This document shows positions 1 to 9,235 of a stretch of 64,000 nt of DNA, piece by piece. Positions within the stretch are counted from its first letter, which is position 1; each line of letters begins with the position of its first letter. Below the pieces are notes generated by a model. That model searched no databases, had not been told where the DNA came from, and saw only the letters and a program-made list of their open reading frames with translations. The stretch lies in NCBI GenBank assembly GCA_002708265.1, contig PANA01000004.1:62001-126000 (forward strand). The letters are read 5' to 3'. The translations under genes and the position numbers were made by a program. Origin of the DNA: Legionellales bacterium. GTDB lineage: Bacteria; Pseudomonadota; Gammaproteobacteria; Berkiellales; Berkiellaceae.

Positions 1-2
1 AG

Positions 3-1397
3 CTGCTATACATGATTGGCCAAGAGCCCAATTGCATGCTCCTAGATGAGCCGACGAACTTTTTAGATCTCGAATCAATTATCGTTCTAGAGTCATTTTT
101 AAAGCAAACCAAAAGTGCTTTTTTAGTGATTTCTCATGATAGAGCATTTTTAAACCGAATTACTAATGTCACTCTTGAAGTAATGGGTGGAAAGATTCGG
201 CGGCATCCAGGCAATGTTGAAGCGTGGTTAGAGTATAAAGCGCAAGAAGAGGAATTGCTGGATAAAACGATTAAAAATGAGCAGGCAAAAAAGGCGGAAC
301 TGGAAGCCTTTGTTAATCGATTTAAAGCAAAAGCGTCTAAAGCAAAACAAGCACAAAGCCGGGTGAAGCAATTAGAAAAAATGCCAACAACTGTGAAAAA
401 TGCGAGCCAGCTGCGAGCGAATATTCGTATACCTAAGCCGATTCATACAGGAAAAGAAACCCTTCATATTGAAAAGGCAGTTCTCGGATATCCTACAAAG
501 ACAGTGCTAAGTGGCGTGGATTTTCGCTTAATGAAAGGAGACCATTTGGCTGTTGTGGGCTTCAACGGTGCCGGTAAAACGACTTTGCTGAAGTCGCTTG
601 CAAACCAATTACCTTTAAAAGAAGGGAGTATTAAAATTGGTTTAAATGTTGCTTTTGGTTACTACGCGCAGCATGTGCCAGAACAATTGCCATTAGACAG
701 TACGGTATTCGAGGCTTTAGCGAGTGCTGCCCACCCTGAAGTATCAGAACAAGAAATCAAAGATATCGCTGGATCACTGCTTTTCAAGGGCGAAGATGTT
801 CACAAGACGATTGGTGTTCTGTCTGGTGGTGAAAAGTCACGTGTGGCAATAGGGCAGATACTGTTGAAAAAAGCTCCTTGTCTTTTATTAGACGAGCCGA
901 CTAACCACCTTGACTTTGATACGGTTGAGTCACTGACTGATGCCCTCCGTTCTTACGGGGGTACGATTGTGGTGGTGAGTCACGATCGACACTTCGTTTC
1001 TAGAATCGCTTCGAAAATACTCGAAATTAAAGATGGACAAGCACATTTTTATCCTGGCACTTATGAAGAGTATTGCTGGAGTGTTGAGAAAGGCATGTTG
1101 TCTGGTCGCCAAGAGCCGTCAGATAATGGGCGCAACAAGAAGCAAGGGCAGACAGCTAAATCAACCTCAGGACCCACTATGTCTTTAGGAAAGCTATCCA
1201 AGGCGATTAAAGATGAAGAAAAACGAATTAATCGTTTAGGAAATGAGTTAAAGCGAATTGAGCTGAATTTACAAACAGCAAGTAGTGATGAAAGTGCAAA
1301 GTTGTCGCAGCAGTACAGTGACGTAAAAAGAGAGTTAGAGGGAGCTGAGGCAACTTGGTTGACAATGCAAGAGCAATTAGAAGCTGCTAGAAAATAA
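3..1397 (+). CDS. ABC-F family ATPase, 5'-truncated by the window edge
   Basis: Soluble twin-ATPase ABC-F protein, a family that acts on ribosomes rather than in transport. The reading frame is open from base 3, and the first visible motif is already the Walker B of ATPase domain 1 (LLDEPTN), so the start and domain 1 Walker A lie upstream of the window. Then follow the ABC-F linker, a charged helix with RFKAKASKAKQAQSR, a second Walker A (GFNGAGKTT), signature LSGGEKSR, a second LLDEPTN and the switch histidine in SHDRHF. A basic spacer and a coiled-coil-like tail end the protein, as in Uup or YheS-type members. The linker looks most like YheS/YbiT. I cannot tell which subfamily, so no symbol is given. 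A strong terminator follows. Confidence 0.9.
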   Translation: MLYMIGQEPNCMLLDEPTNFLDLESIIVLESFLKQTKSAFLVISHDRAFLNRITNVTLEVMGGKIRRHPGNVEAWLEYKAQEEELLDKTIKNEQAKKAELEAFVNRFKAKASKAKQAQSRVKQLEKMPTTVKNASQLRANIRIPKPIHTGKETLHIEKAVLGYPTKTVLSGVDFRLMKGDHLAVVGFNGAGKTTLLKSLANQLPLKEGSIKIGLNVAFGYYAQHVPEQLPLDSTVFEALASAAHPEVSEQEIKDIAGSLLFKGEDVHKTIGVLSGGEKSRVAIGQILLKKAPCLLLDEPTNHLDFDTVESLTDALRSYGGTIVVVSHDRHFVSRIASKILEIKDGQAHFYPGTYEEYCWSVEKGMLSGRQEPSDNGRNKKQGQTAKSTSGPTMSLGKLSKAIKDEEKRINRLGNELKRIELNLQTASSDESAKLSQQYSDVKRELEGAEATWLTMQEQLEAARK

Positions 1398-1408
1398 TCG
1401 CAGACAAT

Positions 1409-1435
1409 AAAAAAGGCGCCAATGGCGCCTTTTTT
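1409..1435. terminator. Bidirectional rho-independent terminator
   Basis: A run of A, the stem GGCGCC, a three-base AAT loop, GGCGCC again and a run of T. It lies between the convergent ends of the ABC-F gene and the minus-strand gene ending at 1449, and its A and T tracts let it serve both. Confidence 0.9.
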
Positions 1436-1448
1436 GAGTGCTTCACTT

Positions 1449-2222
1449 TTAAGCTCTAAGTGAAGAGCTTCTGTTTGCTCTCTCAGAAACATCAGCGTCA
1501 GCAGTATGTCTGGTAGCGTCGTCTGCATCCCGTCGAGCGGTCGCTGTAGCTGCTGCAGGTGTAAATCTGGCAGTCTGGTTGAGTTCTGGACGTGCTGCCT
1601 CGTTTCCTCCATCTTGAGCAGGAGAAGAGCGTTCTTCGCCTTGATAGTTTGAAGCGCGATTGTTTTCACGAGCAGTAACAATTGCTGCACCAATTAAAGT
1701 GCCTAAAGCAATAGCGGCGAATGCACCGGCGATCATTAAACCGATGGGACCGCAGCATGCAGCAATAAGTGCTGCTAAAGCAGTCACAGCAAAAGTTGTC
1801 CATAGACCAACCTCAAGCGCTGTTGGCTTACGTGAAGGAATCCTTGAACGTGAAGAATGTGACGTAACAACTAGAGCAGCTGGCCGACGATCACGAAATA
1901 GTACAGGCCTACGAGAAGAGCTGAGCCCTCGTCTGGTGGTAAGCAGTCTTCTGGATGACTGAACATCTCGACGAGTTAACGGAATTGTTGACGCTGGTGT
2001 AAGAACACGTGCTGGAAGAGTACTTGGTGCAGCACGAGTTACACGAACAGTCGGAGCAGATGTGTGGGCAACACGAGCAGTAGGCCTTGATGTACGAACA
2101 GTAGGTGCTGGGGCACGAGCTGGACGACTATGTCCAAAGCCACTTCCTGTATGAACAAATCTGTGACTTGAATGCGCTTCCGCTGGCATACGGCGGCCTC
2201 TTTCAGGTGGACGTCTAAACAT
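1449..2222 (-). CDS. Orphan protein with Arg/Pro/Thr-rich N-terminus and bilobed hydrophobic domain
   Basis: Function unknown; 257 aa. ATG at 2222 is chosen because GGAG lies 8-9 bases before it; an upstream in-frame ATG at 2285 has no ribosome site. Residues 1-135 are low-complexity and strongly basic (Arg, Pro, Ser, Thr), with APTVR occurring twice. Residues 137-183 form two hydrophobic segments separated by a short CCGP turn, the second ending IALGTLIGAA. The C-terminus is polar and Ala/Asp/Glu-rich. No signal peptide is seen. The next gene upstream (2432-2974) carries a recognisably similar hydrophobic module. A closely spaced helix pair without signal peptide recalls Inc-type or effector membrane proteins, but that is inference from architecture only. 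Confidence 0.7.
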   Translation of the reverse strand: MFRRPPERGRRMPAEAHSSHRFVHTGSGFGHSRPARAPAPTVRTSRPTARVAHTSAPTVRVTRAAPSTLPARVLTPASTIPLTRRDVQSSRRLLTTRRGLSSSRRPVLFRDRRPAALVVTSHSSRSRIPSRKPTALEVGLWTTFAVTALAALIAACCGPIGLMIAGAFAAIALGTLIGAAIVTARENNRASNYQGEERSSPAQDGGNEAARPELNQTARFTPAAATATARRDADDATRHTADADVSERANRSSSLRA

Positions 2223-2384
2223 GAGTGTAACTCCAATTTTTATTGTGTAATTTTCGATTGTGCTTTGAGCAAACCCTTTGCCCATCCGGCATGCTAAGGT
2301 GCTTTGCTGAATAATTCAATGAAAAAAGCATTTCAGGTGAGAATTAGAAGATTTGCTTACTTACTTCGGGCGGGTTGGAGGATA

Positions 2385-2417
2385 CAAAAAAGCCCGTGTT
2401 TAGACACAGGCTTTTTA
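2385..2417 (-). terminator. Rho-independent terminator after the 2432-2974 gene
   Basis: Imperfect hairpin (GCCCGTGT against ACACAGGC, one mismatch, TTAG loop) flanked by A and T runs, placed just beyond the stop of the minus-strand gene. Confidence 0.8.
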
Positions 2418-2431
2418 CGTTTTAACAGCGA

Positions 2432-2974
2432 TTAACCAGGTTGGGCTCTGTTTGAATGATCAGAGTGTTCTTCTTTAGCTGCTGGCGCATCAGTATGTTG
2501 CTCTTGAGTCGCCGCTAGAGCCGCTTCAGGGTGGTGTGTAGGGGGACGGCTGAAGATAGTGGCAACACGAGGGTTTGTCATTTGAAGTGCTTCTTGTCGT
2601 GGGTCAAAATCTGCTTTAGGGGGACGATGCCCCATTGTAGAAGCAAAGCGAGTAATTGGCTCAATAAGGGCTTCTCTTACATGAGCATCTTGAGAAGGCT
2701 CTGGGCTTTTACCTGGCTTGTTCAATGCTAAATCAACAGCTGCACCAATAAGTAGTCCAAGTGCTATGACACCAGCAGCAACTGCTGCGGGCCAAAATAC
2801 AAAAGCTAGGCCAGCTGCAAGCGCTCCCACAATAACCCCACTCAACCATAAACCAAGTTGGCGCGAGTCAAAGCTGGTCCATTGACGGCGTTTGCGTATC
2901 TTGAAAGACAACCCAGTACCATCAAAGTCAACGCTTAGGTGAAAAGGAGGGGGGGTGGCATTATCTGAACGCAT
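2432..2974 (-). CDS. Small orphan protein with bilobed hydrophobic domain
   Basis: Function unknown; 180 aa from ATG 2974, which has AGGAG 8 bases upstream. A TTG at 3010 would extend it but lacks a site. Residues 1-39 are polar and basic. Residues 40-84 form two hydrophobic helices around a W-P turn, and the second runs IALGLLIGAA. This is nearly the same as IALGTLIGAA in the neighbour at 1449-2222, and both modules begin with GLW. The C-terminal 95 residues are hydrophilic, with Pro, His and Ala/Glu-rich runs. No cleavable signal is apparent. Its own terminator separates it from the downstream paralogue. A membrane-inserted role is likely; location and partner are unknown. Confidence 0.7.
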   Translation of the reverse strand: MRSDNATPPPFHLSVDFDGTGLSFKIRKRRQWTSFDSRQLGLWLSGVIVGALAAGLAFVFWPAAVAAGVIALGLLIGAAVDLALNKPGKSPEPSQDAHVREALIEPITRFASTMGHRPPKADFDPRQEALQMTNPRVATIFSRPPTHHPEAALAATQEQHTDAPAAKEEHSDHSNRAQPG

Positions 2975-3059
2975 AAGGCTTGCTCCTGCTGTTAGTGAAA
3001 TTTTCGGCAAGCCTACGATACTTGTAAAATTAAAACAATTTAAGTTTGAAAAAAAACTT

Positions 3060-3815
3060 TTAGTCTAGGTGTTTTTCCTGCCATTTTAGGAAAAGTGATT
3101 CTACATGCGTGCGATAATGATCGCGGTGTTTGAATTGGCTTGGGTATAGTGGGTCGTATACATGATAATTCGCTCTGGTTGCAAAACGCGAGGTTAAAAT
3201 TTTCCACACCTGTTCAGCGCCATTTCCTACGAGCCATTCAAAAGTTTCAGCCGCCTCATAGTGAAGAAAAACTGGAATGATGGGGACCCCTGTTTGTAGG
3301 GAGAGATCGAATGCACCAGTGGTGAAAGGGGTATAAATCCGGCGACCTTTACATCCGCCTTCTGGGAAAATACCAATATTCAACCCATCCTTTATACCTT
3401 GTGCTAATGCTTCTCGAGCAGCCAAGCGAGAATCTTTATCTTCTCGTTGAACAAATATACACCCAATCCCTCTCGATATTCGCCCTACTACTGGCCACTT
3501 TGCAACCTCGGCTTTCCCAAGAAAATGTGCATCGAAGGTCATAGGCATACCAATGTCTTCAAAAATAGAAGGATGATTAGCGATAACTATATACTGTTTG
3601 GGTAAAGGGTTTTGATGATGCTGATGGACAATCAACTCAACCCCTAAAAAGCGCTTGAAGGCATGACTCCAGCGAACAAAAATCCAACGAACAAGCTTTG
3701 AGATTGGACGTAATGAGTAGGGTAAGAAGCAAGCGATAAGCAAAATAAAAGTGATAAGCAACAAATCAATAAGCAGTATAACTTTGTATAAAAATTTAAA
3801 TAGATTGTAAATCAC
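3060..3815 (-). CDS. PlsC-type 1-acylglycerol-3-phosphate acyltransferase family protein
   Basis: Likely transfers an acyl chain to a lysophospholipid or similar acceptor at the inner membrane. 251 aa from a GTG at 3815, with GGGGA about 9 bases before it. An N-terminal membrane segment covers about residues 8-33. The acyltransferase block follows: NHPSIFED in the place of the usual NHxSxxD, then LGKAEV, and FPEGG as the acceptor-binding motif. The family's catalytic spacing is His-X4-Asp. Here the residue at that spacing is Glu, with Asp one position later, a departure that may affect activity. Followed upstream by a conserved hypothetical. Exact substrate cannot be read from the sequence. 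Confidence 0.8.
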   Translation of the reverse strand: MIYNLFKFLYKVILLIDLLLITFILLIACFLPYSLRPISKLVRWIFVRWSHAFKRFLGVELIVHQHHQNPLPKQYIVIANHPSIFEDIGMPMTFDAHFLGKAEVAKWPVVGRISRGIGCIFVQREDKDSRLAAREALAQGIKDGLNIGIFPEGGCKGRRIYTPFTTGAFDLSLQTGVPIIPVFLHYEAAETFEWLVGNGAEQVWKILTSRFATRANYHVYDPLYPSQFKHRDHYRTHVESLFLKWQEKHLD

Positions 3816-3848
3816 ATCATATCCCCAGTAAGGTCTGGTGTGATTCTA

Positions 3849-4313
3849 TCAAAATTTAATGACGTTAGAAGGGGGCCCTTTAGATTCAGATTGAATGACT
3901 CTTAAATGTCGCGTTGGTGCTAGGAACACAATTTTTCCGTCGCTTTCACAAAAAAAGCGGACATTTTCAGATAATTCACCCAGCGGGCGATAGCAAATAG
4001 CCATTTGATTCTGCCCCGGCTGGTTAAACACCTCAACACCGATGTCTTCTAGTGCTTCAGTAAGAGACTGGATAATCTCACCATTGTCTAGGTGAGGATT
4101 AACTCGGACATGGTTTAATTCAAATAGTGTGCCTTTCATCGATTCTCTAAAATCAGGCACAGGCATTACAATGCCATTTGCCAAAGAACGAACGCAAACA
4201 CACTCTGTCGCAGATAAATTTTCATTCAGAATAAACTCGTACGTAAGCGCTTGGTTATCTGCGGTGACCAACGTTGCATTGAGTAATATTTCTGAAGATG
4301 CTTTCATAATCAT
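3849..4313 (-). CDS. Conserved hypothetical protein, 154 aa
   Basis: Not recognised. A soluble, acidic protein with no membrane segment, signal peptide or cofactor motif. The predicted start is ATG at 4313 or two codons later (ATG ATT ATG AAA); neither has a clear ribosome site. It is divergent from radA, with only 50 bases between the starts, and lies 33 bases upstream of the PlsC-type gene in the same direction, so the two may be co-transcribed. Confidence 0.6.
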   Translation of the reverse strand: MIMKASSEILLNATLVTADNQALTYEFILNENLSATECVCVRSLANGIVMPVPDFRESMKGTLFELNHVRVNPHLDNGEIIQSLTEALEDIGVEVFNQPGQNQMAICYRPLGELSENVRFFCESDGKIVFLAPTRHLRVIQSESKGPPSNVIKF

Positions 4314-4363
4314 ACAAAGGTATTATCGACGATATTAAGCTTCCACTTTAGAAAGGTGACACA

Positions 4364-5716
4364 ATGCCAAAGACTAAATCAGCCTATGTATGTACTCAGT
4401 GTGGTGGCCAAAGCCAAAAATGGGCCGGGCAATGTGGAGACTGTGGGGAGTGGAACTCCATGACTGAGGTTGTGATACATAAGCCAACAAGCGCTAAAAA
4501 AGGCTACGCTGGGGCGCCTGGAGAGTTGCAAAAGCTATCTGATATTGTTGCCTCTGAGCTACCACGAATCCCGACCGGATGCAGTGAACTCGATCGTGTT
4601 CTTGGGGGTGGACTGGTTCCAGGGGCTGTAACTTTGGTCGGAGGTGATCCCGGGGTTGGGAAATCAACACTTTTGCTGCAAAGCGCCAGTCAGCTGTCTG
4701 CTCAAGGCTGTGTACTTTATGTGTCTGGTGAGGAGTCACCAAAACAAATCGCAATGCGAGCTCAACGACTTGAGGTGATGGATGCTAACTGCCAGGTCTT
4801 AGCAGAGACAGAAATTGAGACCATTATTGCAGCAGCTCAAAAGCTAAAGCCTGCTGTAATGATTATTGATTCAATTCAAACCATGCATCTTAGGGATATA
4901 CCATCTGCTTCTGGAAGTGTTTCGCAAGTCAGAGAAGGCGCAGCAGCGTTAGCGCGCTTCGCCAAAGAAAATCAAATATCAATTTTCTTGGTGGGCCACG
5001 TTACAAAAACGGGCGAGGTCGCTGGTCCCAGAGTATTAGAGCATATTGTTGATACAGTCGTCTTTATGGAAGGACAAGAAGACAGTCGCTACCGCTTACT
5101 TCGAAGTGTGAAAAACCGTTTTGGCTCTGTTAATGAATTGGGTGTCTTCGGAATGACTGAGCAAGGGCTTAAAGCGGTCAAAAACCCTAGTGCAATATTT
5201 TTATCTAAGCCGAATGGAGAAGTCAGTGGGTCTGCTGTGACTGTTTTGTGGGAAGGCACCCGACCTCTGTTGGTAGAAATACAAGCACTGGTTGATGACT
5301 CTCATTCTCCTGCCCCAAGGCGTGTCACAGTTGGACTAGATCAGAACCGACTTGCAATGCTGCTTGCGGTGTTAAATCGACATGGTGGTATCTTTACTTC
5401 CGATCAAGATGTCTTTGTAAATGTTGTGGGCGGCGTTCGAGTGACGGAAACCAGTGCAGATTTGGCGTTATTAATGGCGGTGGTGTCCAGTCTTCGAAGT
5501 AGACCAATACTACCTGGCGTTTTAATCTTTGGGGAAATTGGGTTATCCGGTGAAATTCGCCCTGTGCCTTGTGGGCAGGAGCGACTTAAAGAAGCTTGCA
5601 AGCAAGGATTTACGCGAGCAATCGTTCCTTATGGGAACACGCCTAAGCAGGCCATAAAAGGGGTTGATGTCACCAGCGCTAAGACATTAAGCGAAGCGCT
5701 GGCGGCATTATTCTGA
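4364..5716 (+). CDS. radA: DNA repair protein RadA (Sms)
   Basis: RecA-like ATPase that promotes branch migration during recombinational repair. 450 aa, close to the usual 455-460. Cys10, Cys13, Cys24 and Cys27 form the N-terminal C4 zinc finger. Walker A is GGDPGVGKST at residues 93-102, the RadA-specific KNRFG motif is at 250-254, and the C-terminal third is the Lon-like domain. ATG at 4364 has AAGGTG upstream. Its stop codon directly abuts the stop of the convergent ettA, leaving no intergenic base and no room for a terminator. Confidence 0.97.
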   Translation: MPKTKSAYVCTQCGGQSQKWAGQCGDCGEWNSMTEVVIHKPTSAKKGYAGAPGELQKLSDIVASELPRIPTGCSELDRVLGGGLVPGAVTLVGGDPGVGKSTLLLQSASQLSAQGCVLYVSGEESPKQIAMRAQRLEVMDANCQVLAETEIETIIAAAQKLKPAVMIIDSIQTMHLRDIPSASGSVSQVREGAAALARFAKENQISIFLVGHVTKTGEVAGPRVLEHIVDTVVFMEGQEDSRYRLLRSVKNRFGSVNELGVFGMTEQGLKAVKNPSAIFLSKPNGEVSGSAVTVLWEGTRPLLVEIQALVDDSHSPAPRRVTVGLDQNRLAMLLAVLNRHGGIFTSDQDVFVNVVGGVRVTETSADLALLMAVVSSLRSRPILPGVLIFGEIGLSGEIRPVPCGQERLKEACKQGFTRAIVPYGNTPKQAIKGVDVTSAKTLSEALAALF

Positions 5717-7390
5717 TTAGATTTCTTGAATTTCTTTATACTTGATGCGGTGTGGTTGCGTAGCCGCATCACCAAACTTCGCTTTACGTGTTGCTTCGTA
5801 CTCTGTATATGAACCTTCAAAAAATTCAACTTCTGAATTGCCTTCGAAAGCAATTATGTGTGTCGCAATTCGATCCAAGAACCAGCGATCATGCGAAATA
5901 ACAAAGACGCAACCTGGAAAAGCGAGAATAGCTTCTTCTAGTGCACGCAGTGTTTCAACGTCTAAATCGTTGGTTGGCTCATCCAGTAGCAAAACGTTAG
6001 AACCTTGCCGCAAAAGCTTGGCTAAGTGAACTCGGTTTCGCTCCCCACCGGATAAAGTACCAATTCTCTTTTGCTGATTTGCCCCTTTAAAGTTAAAGCG
6101 GCCAACATAAGCTCGAGAAGGCATAGTGAATTGGCCTACAGTGATTTCATCTAAGCCATCTGAGATTTCTTCCCACACGGTTTTCTTATCTTCTAGTGAA
6201 CCGCGGGACTGATTGACGTAACCTAATTCGACTGTCTCACCATGGTGAACTTCGCCGGAGTCAGGTTTCTCTTCGGAAGCAATCATTTTGAATAAGGTTG
6301 TTTTACCAGCGCCGTTTGGACCAATAATACCAACAATCGCACCGCGTGGAACTGTAAAAGATAAGTTATCGATCAGTACCTTTTGCTCAAATCGTTTTGA
6401 CACTTCTTTTAGGCTAATAACATCTGTTCCTAAGCGCTGCCCAGGTGGAATGTACAGACTTTGAGTTTCGTTTCGTTTTTGGAACTCTCTTGATGACAGT
6501 TCCTCAAAGTCTTGTAGTCGAGCTTTGTTTTTCTTGCGGCGACCCTTTGGATTTTTCTTAACCCACTCAAGTTCAGCTTTAACAGCTTTTTGATGCGCTT
6601 GTTCGTCTTTAGACTCTTGATCTAGCCGCTGTTCTTTTTGTTCTAACCAAGAGGAGTAGTTTCCTTCAAATGGAATACCCTGGCCGCGGTCAAGTTCTAA
6701 AATCCATCCTGCAACGTTATCTAAGAAGTAACGATCGTGGGTTACTGCAATAACGGTACCTGGGAATCGGTGTAAATATTGCTCTAACCAAGCAACACTT
6801 TCAGCATCTAAGTGGTTGGTAGGCTCATCCAGCAATAGAACATCAGGGGCGCTTAACAATAACTTACATAACGCAACCCGGCGTTTTTCACCACCTGATA
6901 ATTTTGTAATGTCTGCATCCCAAGCCGGCAAGCGGAGTGCATCCGCGGCGATATCCAGTTTGCGATCGAGATCCCAAGCATCTTTGGCTTCAATTTCATC
7001 TTGAAGTTCAGCTTGACGTTCCATCAAAGTATTGAGTGCATCATCATCCATTGGCTCAGCCATTTTCATGCTGATTTCATCAAATTCAATCAATAAGTTT
7101 TTGATTTCAGCCACGGCTAGTTCAACATTTTCTTTGACACTGAGTGTTTCATCAAGTTTAGGTTCCTGAGGAAGGTATCCAAACCTTAACCCTTTTTGAA
7201 ACGTGATCTCCCCCGTGTAATTTGGATCTTCGCCAGCAATAATTCTTAAAAGCGTGGACTTACCCGAACCGTTCAAACCCAACACCCCAATCTTCGCACC
7301 ATAGAAAAAAGAAAGTGAGATTCCTTTCAAAATGGTGTCTTGGTTGACTGTTTTGCATACATCAAGCATAGAAAAGATGATTTTAGGCAC
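5717..7390 (-). CDS. ettA: Energy-dependent translational throttle protein EttA (ABC-F)
   Basis: ABC-F ATPase that binds the ribosomal E site and gates the first peptide bond according to ADP/ATP level. 557 aa against 555 in E. coli. Two full ATPase domains are present: Walker [10 protein letters not shown], signature [18 protein letters not shown]; then [27 protein letters not shown]. The arm and the basic linker, including [12 protein letters not shown], lie between them. The start is GTG at 7390, with AAGGA 11 bases upstream, and aligns with the E. coli start. It is divergent from glyA. Confidence 0.96.
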   Translation of the reverse strand: MPKIIFSMLDVCKTVNQDTILKGISLSFFYGAKIGVLGLNGSGKSTLLRIIAGEDPNYTGEITFQKGLRFGYLPQEPKLDETLSVKENVELAVAEIKNLLIEFDEISMKMAEPMDDDALNTLMERQAELQDEIEAKDAWDLDRKLDIAADALRLPAWDADITKLSGGEKRRVALCKLLLSAPDVLLLDEPTNHLDAESVAWLEQYLHRFPGTVIAVTHDRYFLDNVAGWILELDRGQGIPFEGNYSSWLEQKEQRLDQESKDEQAHQKAVKAELEWVKKNPKGRRKKNKARLQDFEELSSREFQKRNETQSLYIPPGQRLGTDVISLKEVSKRFEQKVLIDNLSFTVPRGAIVGIIGPNGAGKTTLFKMIASEEKPDSGEVHHGETVELGYVNQSRGSLEDKKTVWEEISDGLDEITVGQFTMPSRAYVGRFNFKGANQQKRIGTLSGGERNRVHLAKLLRQGSNVLLLDEPTNDLDVETLRALEEAILAFPGCVFVISHDRWFLDRIATHIIAFEGNSEVEFFEGSYTEYEATRKAKFGDAATQPHRIKYKEIQEI

Positions 7391-7471
7391 TGCGGCGTTT
7401 CCTTATTAAAGCAATTACTAGGGAGATACGTTACAATGAGCCCAATTCTTATCCACTCTCGGAGTCTAAAT

Positions 7472-8722
7472 ATGTTCGAACCCACTGCCTCTATTCGCGA
7501 CTTTGATGATGCCCTTTGGGATGCCATGATGCAAGAAAAGTCACGGCAAGAAGCCCACATTGAGTTGATTGCCTCTGAAAACTATACCTCGCCCCGAGTG
7601 ATGGAAGCACAGGGTTCAGTTTTGACAAATAAATATGCGGAAGGGTATCCACATAAGCGTTATTATGGCGGGTGTGAGTTTGTTGATATTGCCGAAGACC
7701 TAGCTATTGAAAGAGCAAAAGCTTTATTTGGCGCTGATTATGCCAATGTTCAACCTCACTCAGGCTCTCAAGCAAACGCTGCTGCCTACATGGCGTTGAT
7801 TGAACCAGGTGACACAATTCTGGGCATGGACCTAAAAGAAGGAGGACATTTAACCCACGGCTGTCCTGTTAACTTTTCCGGTAAAATGTATAAAGCGGTT
7901 CAGTATGGTCTAGATGCTCAAGGAATGATGGACTACGACTTGATTCGGGACCTGGCACTAAAGCATAAGCCTAAATTAATTATTGGTGGTTACTCTGCAT
8001 ATTCAAGAACGGTTGATTGGTCAAAGTTTCGTGAAATAGCGGATGAAGTAGGCGCTTGGTTACTGGTCGATATGGCGCATGTTGCTGGTTTGGTTGCGGC
8101 AGGCTTGTATCCTTCTCCAGTACCTTTTGCCGATGTGGTAACTTCTACAACTCATAAAACGTTAAGAGGACCTCGCTCAGGTATTATCTTGGCTAAGTCC
8201 AATCCCGATTTAGAAAAGAAATTAAACTCAGCTGTTTTCCCTGGGATGCAGGGTGGCCCATTAATGCATGTGATTGCAGCTAAAGCAATTGCTTTCAAAG
8301 AAGCGATGGACCCCGCATTTAAAACTTATCAACAACAAGTGATCAATAATGCCCGAGCATTAGCAGAAGAGTTAGCGGCTTTAGATTACGAAATTGTTTC
8401 TGGAGGCACCGATAATCATTTGATGTTGGTGAGTTTGGTTAAACAAGATATTACCGGTAAAGCTGCTGATGCGGCACTTGGTCAGGCACACATTACTGTG
8501 AATAAAAATACTGTTCCAGGTGATAAGCGTTCGCCATTCGTGACTTCTGGATTGCGTTTAGGCACACCTGCGGTAACGACTCGTGGATTTAAAGAGGCGC
8601 AAATGAAGCAAGTGGCTCATTGGATCAATGAAGTGTTAATGAATACTGATGATCCAAAAACAATTGAGAAAGTGAAGGCTGAAGTTAGCGCTTTATGCGC
8701 ACAATTTCCAGTTTATGGGTAA
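7472..8722 (+). CDS. glyA: Serine hydroxymethyltransferase GlyA
   Basis: PLP enzyme interconverting serine plus tetrahydrofolate with glycine plus 5,10-methylene-tetrahydrofolate; the main one-carbon source. 416 aa (E. coli 417). ATG 7472 is chosen for its GGAG eight bases upstream and for alignment with family starts; the frame is open further upstream. [15 protein letters not shown], the YAEGYP block, [13 protein letters not shown] and the PLP lysine in STTHKT are intact. It stands first in a run with nrdR, the rib genes and nusB (27-base gap to nrdR), the common gammaproteobacterial order. Confidence 0.97.
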   Translation: MFEPTASIRDFDDALWDAMMQEKSRQEAHIELIASENYTSPRVMEAQGSVLTNKYAEGYPHKRYYGGCEFVDIAEDLAIERAKALFGADYANVQPHSGSQANAAAYMALIEPGDTILGMDLKEGGHLTHGCPVNFSGKMYKAVQYGLDAQGMMDYDLIRDLALKHKPKLIIGGYSAYSRTVDWSKFREIADEVGAWLLVDMAHVAGLVAAGLYPSPVPFADVVTSTTHKTLRGPRSGIILAKSNPDLEKKLNSAVFPGMQGGPLMHVIAAKAIAFKEAMDPAFKTYQQQVINNARALAEELAALDYEIVSGGTDNHLMLVSLVKQDITGKAADAALGQAHITVNKNTVPGDKRSPFVTSGLRLGTPAVTTRGFKEAQMKQVAHWINEVLMNTDDPKTIEKVKAEVSALCAQFPVYG

Positions 8723-8749
8723 TGTTTAAAAATAGGATCGTTCAGGAAG

Positions 8750-9226
8750 ATGCGATGTCCTTTTTGCCAAGAAAATGATACTAAAGTTACGGACTCTCGT
8801 TTGGTTGGAGATGGATTGCAGGTTCGCCGTCGTCGAGAGTGCTTAACTTGTCAGGAGCGTTTTACAACCTATGAGACAGTAGAGCTGTCTTTACCGAGGG
8901 TGGTTAAACACGATGGGTCACGACAACTCTTTGATGAAAACAAGTTGCGAAAAGGCCTATTAAGAGCGATAGAAAAGCGTCCCGTGGATACGGAGCAGGT
9001 TGAGGCAGCTATTGCTCGTATAAAGCAGAGATTGCTTGCTCAGGGGGAGCGTGAAGTTCATACGGATTTGATAGGTTCTTGGGTTATGGACGAATTACGT
9101 GAGCTAGACGATGTTGCATATGTTCGCTTTGCAAGCGTCTATCGACGTTTTGAAGATGTTAGCGCTTTCCAGGACGAGATTGAGCGCCTCCATAAAAAAA
9201 TTATGGATGAGAAAAACAACAAATAG
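8750..9226 (+). CDS. nrdR: Transcriptional repressor NrdR
   Basis: ATP/dATP-sensing zinc repressor of ribonucleotide reductase genes. 158 aa, slightly longer than E. coli (149). A zinc ribbon uses Cys3, Cys6, Cys31 and Cys34, followed by the basic RRRREC stretch, and the ATP-cone begins near [14 protein letters not shown] precedes the ATG. It sits between glyA and ribD, its usual place. No ribonucleotide reductase gene is in the window. Confidence 0.96.
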   Translation: MRCPFCQENDTKVTDSRLVGDGLQVRRRRECLTCQERFTTYETVELSLPRVVKHDGSRQLFDENKLRKGLLRAIEKRPVDTEQVEAAIARIKQRLLAQGEREVHTDLIGSWVMDELRELDDVAYVRFASVYRRFEDVSAFQDEIERLHKKIMDEKNNK

Positions 9227-9235
9227 GGTAACCAA

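Noticed and set aside
1061-1693. 210-codon minus-strand frame across the ABC-F gene end
   Set aside because: It crosses a clear terminator and overlaps two better supported genes in other frames.
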